64,000 bases of DNA from Carallia brachiata (GCA_021464245.1 JADCRB010000056.1:1419738-1483737), one strand, 5' to 3'. Positions 10,923 to 22,860 are shown, numbered from the stretch's first letter. Notes: generated by a model not told the origin, from the sequence alone. Numbers and translations are program-made.

Positions 10923-11636
10923 TTACTTGGTGGTCATTCTTAAATTTGCAATCTTTTTGAATGTGGCCAAATTTCTTACAATGATGACATTGGGGTTTTC
11001 CTTCAAACCAACAGTTTTTGCAATGTGGCTAGTCTTACTACAAATATGACACCTTCTCGTGCAATCACCTTCAACTGGTCTACTTTCATTGTTACTTCGA
11101 CCTCTTCCTCTTGTGCCTTGGCCTCTACCTCTTCCACATCTACCACCTCTAGGTGACCAAATCCTCTGGTTTTCATTTATTGAGCGTCCTTTGTCTTGAT
11201 TTTTAACATCAAGAGAGAGCTTAGATTGGAACACACTCTCAATTGGCGTTTCAGAGCGTCACGACAATCTTTGTTCAAATGATTTCGAGTAACCCATTAA
11301 CTCTTGAATACTCATTTCAGCAGTGTCTTTAGTTTGCTTTATTACAACCACCATTGCATCAAATTTTTCAATCAAACTATTCACAATTTTCTCAACAATT
11401 TTCTTATCATCAATCTTCTCACCACATGTTTTCATTTGATTCACCACTTGTATGACTCGACCAAAGAATTCATCAATTGATTCATTCTCCTTCATTTTCA
11501 AATTCTCATAATCTCTCCTTAGATTTTGAAGTTTGACAGCCTGTACCTTATCATCTCCATGAAATTCCTGCTTCAATATCCCATGCTTATTTGGCTTTGG
11601 TTGATCGCATGATTCTAGGGAAAAGAGCATCTGCAA
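10923..11636 (-). pseudogene. Copia gag (broken)
   Basis: The 11259-11636 frame matches the UBN2-type gag core (LQNLRRDYENLKMKENESI, FFGRVIQVVNQMKTCGE, IVEKIVNSL). The 10923-11234 frame continues with a basic GRGRGQGTRGRGR tract and a zinc-knuckle-like CHICSKTSHIAKTVG, in which the last Cys is missing. Gag forms the particle that packages element RNA. The N-terminus upstream to the PBS is further decayed. Confidence 0.85.
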
Positions 11637-11918
11637 CTCCTCTTTGTATCATTGACAATGCCTCTGCATCTAGGCTTCTTTGCTTCCTCAACTCCTTCTT
11701 CTCAGCTTCTGTCAACCTCGTTTCTTGTTGTGGCCCCTCAAATCCAACATCAACTAGCTCTCAAGCATCTATTAATTGGAAAAGTGTTCTCATCTTTATC
11801 GCCCAGAACTCATAGTTCTCTCCTTCAAAGATGGAGACTTGAATATTGCTGAAATTGCTGGAATTTGTGGCTGCCATACCCAATACTCTTCAGACCCACT
11901 TTTTCTCTACAAAACCCA

Positions 11919-11932
11919 CACTCTGATACTAG
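11919..11932 (-). other. Primer binding site of the copia element
   Basis: On the minus strand, two bases inside the 5' LTR end, the sequence tagtatcagagtg matches the complement of the initiator Met tRNA 3' end (TGGTATCAGAGC) apart from one base near the start. This is the usual copia primer. Confidence 0.8.
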
Positions 11933-11934
11933 AT

Positions 11935-12246
11935 TGTTGGCCCCCAAAATGAAGAAAATGGTGCTTGATTGAAATTGGTAAAAAGATAAGCAACGAGAGA
12001 GCAAGAGAAACTTTTTTCTTTTTGTTTTTTTCATTACTCTGTTTTTTCGTCTTCTTCTCCTTCAATCATTTTCGAGACCGTTCTATTATATATAAATCAT
12101 AAGGTTACATTTATTTTTTAGCCATACATGTGTTCATCTAATGACCCTTAGATCTCCTTCTAACTTAGATTAGTTTACTTTAGTTACTTTTACAAGACAA
12201 GAGCAGTATTTAGCCATTGGACTTTACATCACATTACTCTTTAACA
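11935..12246 (-). repeat. 5' LTR of the copia element
   Basis: Direct repeat of 7540-7839, beginning tgttggccccc and ending taaca on the plus strand. It contains a tatatataaa segment shared with the other LTR. Confidence 0.95.
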
Positions 12247-12251
12247 TACTC

Positions 12252-13525
12252 GACAAAGGCCTCTTCACGATGTGGAAGCGCCTATTTGTTATATGCTTGG
12301 TTGTGAACATCGCTTGCTTAGTTCTGGCATATTTTCCATATGCAAGAGACAAAGCTGCCTGTTTTTCAACTGCAAATATTCTTGCATTAACAGTATGCAG
12401 GAGTGAGGCCATCTTACGAGTTGTGTTTTGGAACACAGTCAAAGTCTTGGGTGGATCTTGGGTACCTATTCCAATCAAGATGGCAGTGACATCCTTCTTT
12501 CAAAGTCTTGGTGGAATACACAGTGGCTGTGGGATTTCTTCCATAGCACGGCTTACATATGCCTTGCATCTCACTCTCCAATACAGAGAAAATACTTCAC
12601 CAGAGATCATTGCCGCGGCTTCCATCGTTCTTGCTTTTCTTTGTCTCTCTTCTCTTGCAGTATTCCCGCTGCTTAGACATCCCCATCACAATGTATTCGA
12701 AAGGACTCATCGGTTTGCTCGATGGACAGCATTAGCACTGCTCTGGGTATTCATCATACTGACAATATCATATGACTCTAAAACAAAATCATATGACAAT
12801 GATTTTGGTTCAAGACTGATCAAACAACAGGAGTTCTAGTTCACAGTAGCCATCACCATGCTAATTAATTTACCTTGGATATCAGTTAGACGTACGACCG
12901 GTGAATGTATCATTTCCTTCAGGCCAAAGCTCCATCATCATGTTCCGAGGAGCAGTGAAACCAGGTATCTAGGGCAGAATTAGTACATCACACCGTTTTC
13001 AGAATGGAATGCTTTTGGCATCATTTCTATTGGAAAATCAGAACACATGATACTTGCCAGTGCAGTTGGTGACTTCACAAAATCATTGGTTTCAAACCCG
13101 CCAACCCATTTGTGGGTCAGGCAAACTCACTTTGCGGCATTGCCTTATCTGACCAACTTGTACAACAGAGTCCTCTTGGTGGGAACAGGGTCTGGGATTT
13201 GGTCGTTTCTTTCATTTCTTTTGCAACCTTGCAGAGCTGATGTCCGTGCTTTGTATAGCGAAGGGGATACAGAAAAACTTTAGAAAAGAAATTAAAGATG
13301 ATAAGCAGACATCCAGAAGATAAGGTCATTGTCCACGACACTGCTGTTTTTGGTTGGCCCAACATGTCTGAAATGATCGTCTCTATTGCTAAAAAATGGG
13401 GTGTTGAAGTGGTCATTGTAACCAGCAATCAAGGAGGAACTAGGGATGTTGTTAATGCATGCAAGGTCGCAGGAATCACAGCCTTTGGTCCCATTTGGGA
13501 TTCCTACCCAGTTAATTCAGCTTGA
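12252..13525 (+). pseudogene. 3' part of the broken membrane reductase-like gene
   Basis: After the copia element the host frame resumes and encodes 5-6 hydrophobic membrane segments (for example VICLVVNIACLVLAYF, AASIVLAFLCLSSLAVF, WTALALLWVFIILTIS). A TAG interrupts it at 12837-12839. Similarity continues in other frames: a stretch beginning VRPVNVSFPSG near 12890, then ASAVGDFTKSLVSNPPTHLWVR and VLLVGTGSGIW (13047-13283), a glycine-rich nucleotide-binding type motif, then HPEDKVIVHDTAVFGWPN and a C-terminal AFGPIWDS (13298-13525). The layout, membrane part followed by a ferredoxin-reductase-like FAD/NAD module, is that of plant proteins often labelled adenylate-forming reductase-like. The family name is from memory. 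The gene is dead: one transposon, one nonsense change and at least two shifts. Confidence 0.65.
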
Positions 13526-14326
13526 TTTGCTGCATTTCTTACAATTCTTCCTTACTCTGTAGCATTACGATAATTAATTTCTGATGCCATTATTATTTAC
13601 TACATGTCAGGGTCAGGGACGATTCTTTGTTCTACCTACTTCATCGACTTCAAGAAGCTAGCTAGTGGCAACCGCAACATTAGGGGTGCAGATGGGCGTT
13701 TGCTTTCTCGTCATAAGAAAATTAATAAATGTTTCTCAATTATCGCTCTCTCCACAAACACACAAATTATATTTTTCCTCTTATTTATCACTGCCTTTAT
13801 ATTTGTTGTTGATTGTATTTGTTCTTAATTGTAATTACTAGTTACTAATAATTGATTGTTATTGTTGATCAATAATAATATTATTGATCAATAAAATAAC
13901 TTATTGTGTTTAGCAGAATGATAGTACATATTGTTAATAAAATAATAAAATTATTAATTACAAAGTAGAAAGAACATGATATTTTAGAAATAAGATAATA
14001 TTAGTTGTTGTAGATTGCTAAAAAAGTTCATAGTTGTGCTGTCAAAAAAAACAAAAAGGTTCATAGTTGCATTTTTTTTTATCAACCATTACTCGAGATT
14101 CTTATTATGGGAAAATAAAAAAATTTATGGACCCACACATATATCGCTGCCGCTGGTGAACTTCAAATAACGTATCTAAAAATTTAAATCCAACACCACG
14201 CTTGTTAATTGTACTCACATATTTTGTGCAGTATAGTAAGCTAGCATTACTAAAATTTAAAAATTAAAAAGGTAGGTCATGATTGGGTAAAAAAAATGTT
14301 AGATTGTGTTGTAATTACTTAAGGAA
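13526..14326. other. AT-rich non-coding DNA
   Basis: A 74-codon open frame at 13604-13828 lies just after the broken reductase-like gene and might hold decayed downstream sequence, but I see no domain. The rest is AT-rich with an aataataatattattgatcaat-like palindromic patch near 13870. Nothing else is supported. Confidence 0.4.
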
Positions 14327-14905
14327 GCTTTATTTATTCAAATTTAGAGTATTTTACTTAATTTTGGAAATATAAGCAACAATTTACCCAAGATTCAAAA
14401 TTAAATAAAATAAGCTAAATTTTAAATTAAAAAATCTGATATAAGTCGTGCTCTTAAATGAACCTTAATAAATAGTTTAAGTAATTTGATAATTTTAAAT
14501 AACATGTTACTGGAAACTCAAAAATCAAATAAAATATGGCACATTAGAATAAAAAAAGCATTTTATTACGCAACTACTTAAAAAAAATCACAATGTTATT
14601 TCAATTTGGAGTTGTTTTGAGTAAATAAAGTTGCGTTGCTTTCTTCCCAAAAACAAAATTAGAGTATTTAACCTAATTTAGTAATTTAAGTAACACATTA
14701 CTCAAAAATTTGAAAGTTAAGTGCCAATAGACCAAATTTGAATATAAAAAACATCTGATTTGAGTAGCTGATTAATGGAAGCCCGTTGTTATTCAAATTT
14801 AGAATAATTTATTCAATTTAGAAACTTAAGTAACTTATTACTCAAAATTCAAATTTTAAATAAAATATGTTAAATTCGAATAAAAAACTTCTAATTTAAG
14901 TAACA
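14327..14905. repeat. AT-rich degenerate tandem repeats, unit about 135-145 bp
   Basis: The words attcaaatttaga, aagtaacattactcaaaattca, aaataaaatatg and aaaaaacatctgattt recur in the same order in copies starting near 14335, 14480, 14658 and 14792. The copy between 14480 and 14658 carries extra sequence. The copies are strongly diverged. There is no coding potential. Confidence 0.6.
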
Positions 14906-15340
14906 TGAATTTTTTATTCAAGTGAGTTAATTTGATTCCCTTTTAAGAGAGTTAATTAAAAATTTCTCAAAATACTCTCGTAGATATTGATAGCTGATAT
15001 ATTCTTAGAACGAAGGAGCTAAATGCCCCAAAACTTCGTTAAAAAGAGCTCGGATAGATTGAGCAAAGTCAATTTTTGGAATTATTGACAACATTTGAAA
15101 GACAAACTTTGTTATGTTCGACGTTTCCAGATATACATATCTCAAATTTGAAGAGATATATAATGTTTGATTTACAGCTAAAAGATAACTCTCGAAACGA
15201 CAAACCGGTTCTTAAATTGCCGTACTCCTTCAATGGCATTTCTTCAGACTTCACTCGGAAGGATTTAAAGTGAGTTTGAAACTTTGGATTACCAATTAAA
15301 TACATGCGTAAAAGTTTTATTTCAAGTGGCAATTTCTAAA
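14906..15340. other. Non-coding flank of the gypsy element
   Basis: AT-rich DNA up to the left LTR. Two overlapping short open frames on opposite strands at 15069-15332 show no known motif. Nothing further is seen. Confidence 0.4.
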
Positions 15341-16134
15341 TGTAAACATATTTTATTATTAAAAAAAAAAAAAGGGTTTTGGCAGCCACCAACCTTGAAT
15401 TTAAGATTGGTATCTGCCGCCAATTTTGAATTCAAGATTGGTGGCTCAACAGCCCTTTTTGAAAGGTTTATAAAAAGGCCCTCCAGCCTCCAGTTCAAAA
15501 CAGATTCAGCAAATCTGTAAATAGAAAAATTCAAGTAATTTGAGAGAAAAAGAAAATTTTGAAAATCTAAAAAGAAAAATTTCTCCTTTTTCTATTTGCT
15601 TTTACTCTGCAGTATACTCTCCTAACTCCTTTTTAAGAGATATTTCAGGGGTAAACCCCAAAAAATTTGCTGTTTCCATTTCCTAAATTATTTTTAGGTT
15701 ATATTCTCGAATCGCTTTAAATCTGAATTTATGAGAATATAGATCTAAAAATATCAAATTACTACAAATTCAGCCGGGATCAGTCTCATACGGCCCTTAG
15801 CAAAATCCAGGTAGCTTATCGGAAATAAATCCATTCGCCCTCGGTGAAATTAAACCAGATTGGCTCAGTTCAGGTCTCTGCGGTTCTTAACCGTAGTCTA
15901 AATGTCCAAACAGATCCAGTTTCAGTCTACCCTGTTCAAAATAAAGTTGTGAAAATTATTTCTATCAAGATCAAGCTCGTGCAGCTCTTGATGGAGTCAA
16001 AAATGGAACAGTAATCGGTGGATCTACGGAGATCGACCCCACGTAAATTTTCTTTTATTTTATATTTTTATTGTAATTTATTTTTTTTGTATTTTTGAGT
16101 CTAACTGTTTTAAATTCGAAATTTACCCGTTACA
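15341..16134 (+). repeat. 5' LTR of the gypsy element
   Basis: It begins tgtaaa and ends gttaca. A TATA box (tttataaaaagg) lies at 15467-15478. The part from about 15700 to the end matches the right LTR base for base over long blocks, such as gcggttcttaaccgtagtc and ggatctacggagatcgaccc. The first 350 bp do not resemble the right LTR. The U3 holds an inverted repeat gccaccaaccttgaatt ... aattcaagattggtggc (about 15384-15446), which can form a hairpin just upstream of the TATA box. Confidence 0.85.
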
Positions 16135-16140
16135 AATTTT

Positions 16141-16157
16141 TGGCACGCTCGGTGGGA
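16141..16157 (+). other. Probable primer binding site of the gypsy element
   Basis: tggcacgctcggtggga lies a few bases inside the left LTR, starting with TGG as tRNA primers require. I do not assign the tRNA with certainty. Confidence 0.6.
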
Positions 16158-16179
16158 TCTTTTCACCTCCCATCTCTTG

Positions 16180-16249
16180 TTCCTTAAAAAAAAAAAAAGG
16201 AACAGAAAGCAGAGCGAGTAGAGAAAAGAAAAAAAAAAAAAAAAGAAAA

Positions 16250-16281
<32 letters not shown>

Positions 16282-16437
16282 AAAAAAAAAAAGGAAAAAA
16301 AAAGAACCGAGAAGGAAAAAAAGAAAAAAGAAAAAGAAAAAGAAAAAGAAAAAGAGAAAAAGACAAAATAGAGAAAAAGACGAAAAAAGTAAAAAAGTAA
16401 AAAATAAAAATAAAAAAAAAATTTTACAGGTGTTCAG
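16180..16437 (+). repeat. A-rich leader tract of the gypsy element
   Basis: About 250 bp of almost pure A with scattered G (aaaag, aaaaag units) between the primer site and gag. The minus-strand open frames here, reading as runs of Phe and Ser, are composition artefacts. Comparable A-rich tracts follow pol (22870-22990) and lie inside the right LTR (25626-25658). Confidence 0.85.
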
Positions 16438-16445
16438 CAAATCAA

Positions 16446-18205
16446 ATGGCATCAAAGAGAAGTACAGTCACCGGTACCAATAAGAAGGCAACGGCTCTAT
16501 TACCGGCATTAACTACCCTACCTAGGTACACAGTTCCAGAAATCTGGGACGGACACAATTTCTTGCCGTCCAAACCCGACAAAATATTGAAACGGAGAGT
16601 ACACAGCTCGCACAACAGGATCTCTCCCCTGACTCTCTTGCCGTATGGAGGAGTCGATCACCCACCCCTATCGAAGTCGGGGGCAACACGACGAAGCTCG
16701 TTCAGTAGAATCCAACTCATTCTGTAGAGATCCACACAGAGGAATCAGAAGAGTTCTCTCCCCCAGTCTTTCGCGGAGTCTCATCTGTTGCCGTCATGAT
16801 GACCAACACAACCAGTACAGAAGAAAGGATTTCAGAATTGGAAACAAAATTTTGCAGCTGATCAGAGTTGTAGAGGAAAAAGATCAACAGATCGCCGCTC
16901 TCAAAGGAAAAGTCCAGATCCAAATTGATCCTGAAATCCGCGATGAGCAATCATATCCACCCGGTTTCACTCCAGAAGCCACACCAGCCGACGTCTTCAC
17001 TGTAAAAAGCGACCAGGTAGTTCTACACAGCTGCCACCCTCAAATTATATAACTTCGCTATTTGTTCAACAATTGCAGGAAATGATAACTAATACAATCT
17101 GCAACAAGCTACATCCTTCCAAGGATCACAGATGTACGTTAAACTGTACACTAGACGGATCGAAAGTCTCAACATGCCTCTAGGCTACCAGCCGCCCAAA
17201 TTTCAACAATTTGACGGACGAGACAATCCCAAACAGCACATCGCCCACTTCGTTGAAACCTGCAACAACGCAAGGACTTATGGAGATCTCTTGGTGAAGC
17301 AGTTTGTTCGTTCACTCAGGGAGACCGCTTTCACCTGGTTCATAAATCTTGAACCAGAATCGATCGACAGTTGGGAACAGCTACAAAGAGAGTTTCTCAA
17401 TAGATTTTTCAGCACTCGAAGGACGGTAAGTATGGTGGAGCTTGCCAGCACCAAACAAAGGAAATGAGAGCTCGTTGTCGAATACATCAACAGATGGTGT
17501 GCCCTCAGCTTGGACTGCAAAGATCGTCTGACAGAAACTTCTGCCGTGGAGATGTGCATCCAGGGAATGTATTGGGAGCTGTTATACATCCTGCAGGGTA
17601 TCAAACCCCGAACCTTCGAAGAACTGGCGACCCGCGCACATGATATGAAGATAAGCATCCAGACTTCCGGGGGTACGGTTCCCATCCAGTCGGATCAGCA
17701 AGGAGGCAGAAGGGAGATAAAAAAACCCAACAGTTTCGGAAAAGGAAAAGAAGTGATGACTGTTGAAGCCGCACCAGTAAAAGTGGGAGCTAAAACCAAG
17801 GTAAATCCTCCGACTCAAATAACTCAGCCAAAACAACAGGAAAGGCGGAAGGTGACATTGCGAGAGTTGGAGCAGAAGCAGTGTCCATTCCCCGACTCAG
17901 ACGTTCCCGACATCCTTGACCAACTCCTGGAGGCGAAGCTGATCGAATTCCCAAAGTGCAAGCGGCCCAATGAAAAGGATCGAGTAAGCGATCCAAGATT
18001 CTGTAAATATCATCGCATAGTAAGTCATCCAACTGAGAAGTGTTTCGTCCTGAAGGAGCTAATCATGAAGCTCAAGGGTCAGAATAAAATCATTCTGGAC
18101 CAGGAAGGCGTAACCTCGGCAAACCAAACCACCATCACTTCAAATCCATCAGAAGAGCGGCACACCATAAGGAGGAGCCACTCGGTGACAAAAAGTCAAC
18201 AATAG
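16446..18205 (+). pseudogene. Gypsy gag (broken)
   Basis: An ATG at 16446 opens the first frame, followed by shifted pieces at 16645-17052, 17132-17467 and 17510-18205. The 17132 piece carries the retrotransposon gag core (FDGRDNPKQHIAHFVETCNNA, TAFTWFINLEPESIDSWEQLQ, FLNRFFSTRR). The last piece has a CPFPDSDVPDILDQLLEAKLI segment and a Cys/His cluster (CKYHRIVSHPTEKC) usual for Tat gags in place of a classic zinc knuckle. A stop at 17465-17467 separates them. Confidence 0.85.
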
Positions 18206-18454
18206 AGAAGGTATATGAAGCTCTTCAAACTCTTCTCGCTAACCCTCAGTTGTTTGCACAATCAAAGAAAAATGGCAGAACCAAGTCAGCAGCACTCTCC
18301 ATACCTCAGCTGAACCTCTGTCTTCAAGTAATTCCAATTCGGTGGAGCATCAGACGACCCAAAATCACGTCGGATGTTATTCCGCTATCTCATTTTCAGA
18401 TGAGGATCTCCTGCTAGGGTCCAAACCCCACAATCGGCCGCTATGTATCAGGCT

Positions 18455-18736
18455 ATGTGAGAGAACATAGCGGTAGTCAATGTTATCCCAAAATCCACCA
18501 TAAAGGAGCTTGGCATTGGCATTGATGAATTATCAGACAGCCGCTTGATGATTCATGACTTTAATCAAGGAGGACAGAAAGCAATTGGGATGATTCGCTT
18601 GGCGTTAACTATCAGTAATCTCACTTCTAGCACTCTATTTCATGTGATCGATGCACGTACCACATATAAGATGTTGCTAGGACGACCGTGGATTCATGGA
18701 AATGAGTTGTGCTCTCAAGCCTACATAGTGCTTTAA
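18455..18736 (+). pseudogene. Gypsy aspartic protease (inactive)
   Basis: The frame matches the retroviral-type protease of Tat elements: VNVIPKSTIKELGIG, then FHVIDARTTYKMLLGRPWIHG (18545-18736). At the active site, where D-(N/D)-G-S-A is expected, the sequence reads ENIAV, so the catalytic Asp and Gly are lost. It would normally cut the gag-pol precursor. About 900 bp of poorly conserved linker (18740-19620) follows, without clear domains. Confidence 0.75.
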
Positions 18737-19659
18737 GTACTACAAGGTGGCGTTCAAAAGGTCAATGCTGACTTAAAGCCGTTCGATGATGCTGAATCAC
18801 ATTTGGCGGATGCAGTCTTTACACCGACACAGACAATCCGGAGATCATTCCATCAAAAGCTACTTGGACTGGGGGCATCCACAAAAGAAAAGGAAAAGCT
18901 GTCGAAGAACCTGCCAATGCTCAACCCAGACTCACAAATGAAAAGCTGCCACAGCCTGCTGAACTTCGTCGAAGGATGTTGCATCTTCAAGCTCCACTCC
19001 ATCCTACGCTATGTGCCGAAGTCACGACGCCAGAAGGTCAACCCCCTTTCTCTTATTGTATTGATCCTAAACAGGAGCAAGGACATAGCCAACCAAACAA
19101 AGAACTGCACAACCTGAAGGGACTTACTCTGCCGATACCAAAGATTGAGCCGGTTTTGTCCTCAAACCATTAAAAGGCTTCGTCAAACCACACACGGGGG
19201 CAGTCGAAGGCGGCTCACTTCCAGAAAGAAGAACACATGAAGGATTTGATCCTAATGCATACAAGCTTTTGGCCAAGGCGGGCTATGACTTCTCAAACCC
19301 GAGCACAATGGGTGCTGCCGTCCACACATGGTGCCGCTTCTCAAACATCACAGTCCCGACCTGGCTTAGGCTATCAGAGAAGTCACCTGTGCGGATCACG
19401 CTAAAGAGCCGAAGCCGAGCAGCTGATGCACGTGCCATCACCACCACCACCAAACAAGACAGGCTTATCCAGTCAAACAAAGAAGGTGAAGTCAGAGGCT
19501 CTACATTTCATGTCACAATTAGCGAGAGGCTGAGTCCGACTCATCAGACGGTGAAGTAAAGGATGCTCCCCCGGAACTTGAAGATGGTGGCCAAGCAACT
19601 GTTGATGAACTCAAGGAGGTCAATCTTAGCTCTCCGGAAGATCCTCGACCTACATTTGT

Positions 19660-20640
19660 AAGTGCTTTACTTACTGTAGAAGAAGAGCAAGAATATGTTC
19701 AGATATTAAGTCAATACAGGGACGTGTTCGCATGGAGTTACAAAGAAATGCCTGGACTTGACCCAAAAATTGTGGTGCATCGTCTAGCAGTAAAGAAGGT
19801 GTTCGTTCTGTCAAGCAGCCACAACGACGGTTCCGCCCGGAACTCATTCCACAAATCGAGGAGGAGGTTAACAAGCTGATCAATGCTGGCTTCATCCGAG
19901 AGGTCACCTACCCAACGTGGATTGCCAACATAGTCCTGGTAAGAAAGAAGAATGGACAGTTAAGGGTATGTGTTGATTTTCGAGATCTTAACAGGGCCTG
20001 TCCGAAAGATGACTTTCCGTTGCCCATAACGGAGATCACAGTCGATGTAACAACGGGTCACGAAGCATTGTCCTTCATGGATGGTTCTTCAGGCTATAAC
20101 GAAATCAGGATGGCACCAGAAGACGAGGAGTTGACAGCATTCCGCACCCAAAAGGTATATACTGCTACAAAGTTATCGTTTGGATTAAAAAATGCTGGCC
20201 ACTTATCAACGTGCTATGCAAAAAATTTTTGATGAAATGCTGCACAAGATTGTAGAATGTTATGTTGATGACTTAGTTGTAAAGACTAAGAAGCGCAAAG
20301 ACCACCTCGAGGATCTCAAGACTTCGCAGGCATCAGCTTAAAATGAATCCTCTCAAGTGTGCATTTGGTGTCGCATCATGAAAGTTTCTTGGGTTCGTGG
20401 TGCGACATCGTGGAATCGAAGTTGATCAGTCAAAGGTTGTGGCAATTCAAAAGATGTCTGAACCTAAAAACCTGCACGAGCTGCGAAGTTTACAAGGAAA
20501 GCTGGCCTACATTCGCTGTTTTATTCCAACTTAGCTGGGAGATGTCAACCTTTCCATCGTCTAATGAAGAAGGATGTCAACTTCGAGATGGACGAAGCTT
20601 GCAGCAAAGTCTTTGAGAGCATAAAGAAGTACCTTTCCAA
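19660..20640 (+). pseudogene. Gypsy reverse transcriptase (broken)
   Basis: Conserved blocks appear in order across shifting frames: INAGFIREVTYPTWIANIVLV, KKNGQLRVCVDFRDLNRACPKDDFPLP, a palm block MDGSSGYNEIRMAPED (18 residues downstream of ITEITVDV), FGLKNAG, and the catalytic YVDDLVVK near 20262. The order and motifs are those of gypsy RT. Several shifts between 20155 and 20640 destroy the frame. Confidence 0.9.
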
Positions 20641-20689
20641 TCCACCAGTCGTAGGTGCTCCAATTTAAGGAAAGTCATTGATTCTCTAC

Positions 20690-21060
20690 ATTGCAGCGCA
20701 GGAAAGATCTTTGGGAGCCCTGCTTGCACAGGAAAATGGGTAGGGAAAGAAGTTGCCCTGTACTACTTGAGCAGAACACTAAACGGTCCGGAGCTGAACT
20801 ATTCGCCCATTGAAAAGACATGTCTAGCACTGTTCTTTGCCATTGATAAGCTGAGGCACTACATGCAAGCCCACACGGTACATCTTATTGCCAGAGCTGA
20901 TGCTGTCAAATATATCTTATCTAGACCGATCTTGTCAGGACGACTTGCCAAGTGAGCAGTAATCCTACAGAGCTACGACATTGTCTACGTGCCTCAAAAA
21001 GCAGTCAAGGGACAAGCTCTAGCAAACTTCCTTGCAGATCACCCTGTCCCGTTCGATTGG
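20690..21060 (+). pseudogene. Gypsy RNase H (first domain)
   Basis: The frame at 20767-20955 reads SRTLNGPELNYSPIEKTCLALFFAI and HYMQAHTVHLIARADAVKYI, the RNase H directly fused to RT in all gypsy elements. A TGA at about 20953 and missing upstream sequence break it. Confidence 0.85.
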
Positions 21061-21114
21061 GAGTTCACAGATGATCTTCCGAACGAAGAGGTCTTTTACA
21101 TTGAGACACTGTAA

Positions 21115-21558
21115 CCATGGACGATGTTCTTCGATGGTGCAGCAAAACGTGATGGTGCTGGTGCCGACATAGTGTTTGTCACTCCTCAACGACAAATACT
21201 ACCATATGCTATCATCCTCGGTGAGTTATGTTCAAATAATGTTGCCGAATACCAGGCTTTGATCATTGGTCTTCAAATGGCTGTCGATATGAAGATTCCA
21301 ACTATAGAAGTCCATGGAGATTCCCAGCTCGTCATCAACCAACTTACAGGGTTGTATGACGTGAAGAAAGAGGACCTTGCGCCTTACAATCAACGTGCTC
21401 GACAGCTAATGGATGAATTTGAAAGCATCACCTTAGAGCATGTGCCTCGACGAGAAAACACTCAGGCAGACGCGTTGGCTAATCTGGCCACTTCTCTTGC
21501 AAAGTCAGAAATCCAGGCTACAGTTATTGTCGTATGCCAGAAATGGATAGTGCCATAG
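21115..21558 (+). pseudogene. Second, cellular-type RNase H of the Tat lineage
   Basis: The 144-residue frame 21124-21558 contains FFDGAAKRDGAG (first catalytic Asp), NNVAEYQALIIGLQMA (catalytic Glu), VHGDSQLVINQLTG (second Asp) and RRENTQADALANLA (last Asp). This is the plant/archaeal RNase HI form that Tat elements carry in addition to their own RNase H. Unlike most of pol here, this domain is open end to end with all four acidic residues present. Confidence 0.9.
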
Positions 21559-21731
21559 AAGGATGATGAAGAAACTACAGCAGCCAACGTTGTATCTGTA
21601 CGTCTCACGAGGACGAAGATTGGCGCCAACCAATCATTGACTACCTACAACATGGGAAGCTGCCCGAAAATCGTCGTCATAAGACAGAAATTCAACGACG
21701 AGCTCCCCGCTTCATATGTCTCAAAGATGCT

Positions 21732-22860
21732 TTGTATCGAAGATCTTTTGATGGAGTTTTACTTTGCTGCCTAGGCAATGAAGAGGCAAAACAAGCTCTC
21801 GCTGAAGCGCATTCTGGTGTTTGTAGCGGACATCAATCAGGGCCTAAGTTGCACTTTCAGCTTAGAAGGATGGGATACCACTGGCCGACCATGGTACGTG
21901 ATTCCATTGAGTTTGCTAAAACTTGTCAAGCTTGTCAATTTTATGCGAATTACATACATCAATTACCAGAGCCACTGGATCCAACTGTCTCGTCCTAAAC
22001 CCTTTGAAGCTTGGGGTCTTGACTTAGTGGGGCCCTTGTCAAAGTCATCCCTAAGTCACCTGTATATCCTCGCAGCAACAGACTATTTCTCAAAATGGGT
22101 CGAAACTATTCCACTTAGAGAAGTAAAGAAGGAGCATGTTGCCAATTTCATCCGGACTCAGCTGATCTATTGCTATAAAGTCCCTCGATTCATCATCACT
22201 GATAATGGTAAGCAGTTCTACAACAGCTTGATCGACAAGCTTTGCGAGAAGTTCAAGTTCAAGCAGTACAAGTCATCCATGTACAATGCCCCGGCAAATG
22301 GCTTGGCTGAAGCATTCAATAAGACCTTATGCAACATATTGCGGAAGGTAGTCTCTAAATCCAAAAGAGATTGGCATGACAGAATTTCAGAGGCATTATG
22401 GGCGTATCGTACAACTTACCGGACTCCAACACAGGCAAACGCCATACTCACTTGTCTACGGTGTCGAAGCAATACTGCCGTTGGAAACACAGATTCCATC
22501 TCTGCGCATGACTGTTCTGGAAGGACTCACACAGAGGAGAATGCTCGCTTACGTCTGGATGAGTTAGAAGCCCTTATGAAAGGAGACTCGAAGTACAATA
22601 GCAACTCGAATGCTACCAATCCCGGCTCACCAACACGTTCAACCGTAGGGTCCGCCCTCGATCTTTTCAAATTGGAGACCTTGTTCTTGCAGTACAATGA
22701 CCCATCAATATGAAGCACCGGTCTGGTGACAAGCTTACTTCCAAATGGGACGGGCCATACCTAGTGCATGAGGCCTATACTCACTACGCTTACATGTTGT
22801 CAGACCAAGAAGGCGTCTGAATTGGTCCGATCAATGGTAAATTTCTGAAACAGTATTATG
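21732..22860 (+). pseudogene. Gypsy integrase (frameshifted)
   Basis: The zinc-binding HHCC part (HSGVCSGHQSGPKLHFQLRR, CQACQFYAN) is in frame 21732-21998. The catalytic core (WGLDLVGPL, AATDYFSKWVE, FIITDNGKQFYNSLID, NGLAEAFNKTL) is in frame 21778-22713. The D,D,35E acidic residues are visible. The C-terminal WDGPYLV segment continues near 22748 in another frame. A shift between the HHCC and core parts inactivates it. Confidence 0.9.

Larger units (their letters stand above)
7540..12246 (-). mobile_element. Complete but decayed Ty1/copia LTR retrotransposon
   Basis: Two direct LTRs of about 300 bp (7540-7839 and 11935-12246) begin TGTT and end AACA, and are flanked by the identical 5-bp repeat TACTC (7535-7539 and 12247-12251). 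The element reads on the minus strand, so the right LTR is its 5' LTR. Next to it is a primer site resembling initiator methionine tRNA, and next to the left LTR is a polypurine tract. The domain order gag, gag-pre-integrase, integrase, RT, RNase H is that of copia. Frameshifts and stops split the polyprotein into many pieces, and the LTRs differ by many substitutions and indels, so this is an old, immobile copy. It inserted into an exon of a host gene. Confidence 0.95.

Noticed and set aside
16123..16455. Minus-strand open frame rich in Phe and Leu
   Set aside because: It is the antisense of an A-rich tract in the gypsy leader; the residues follow base composition only.
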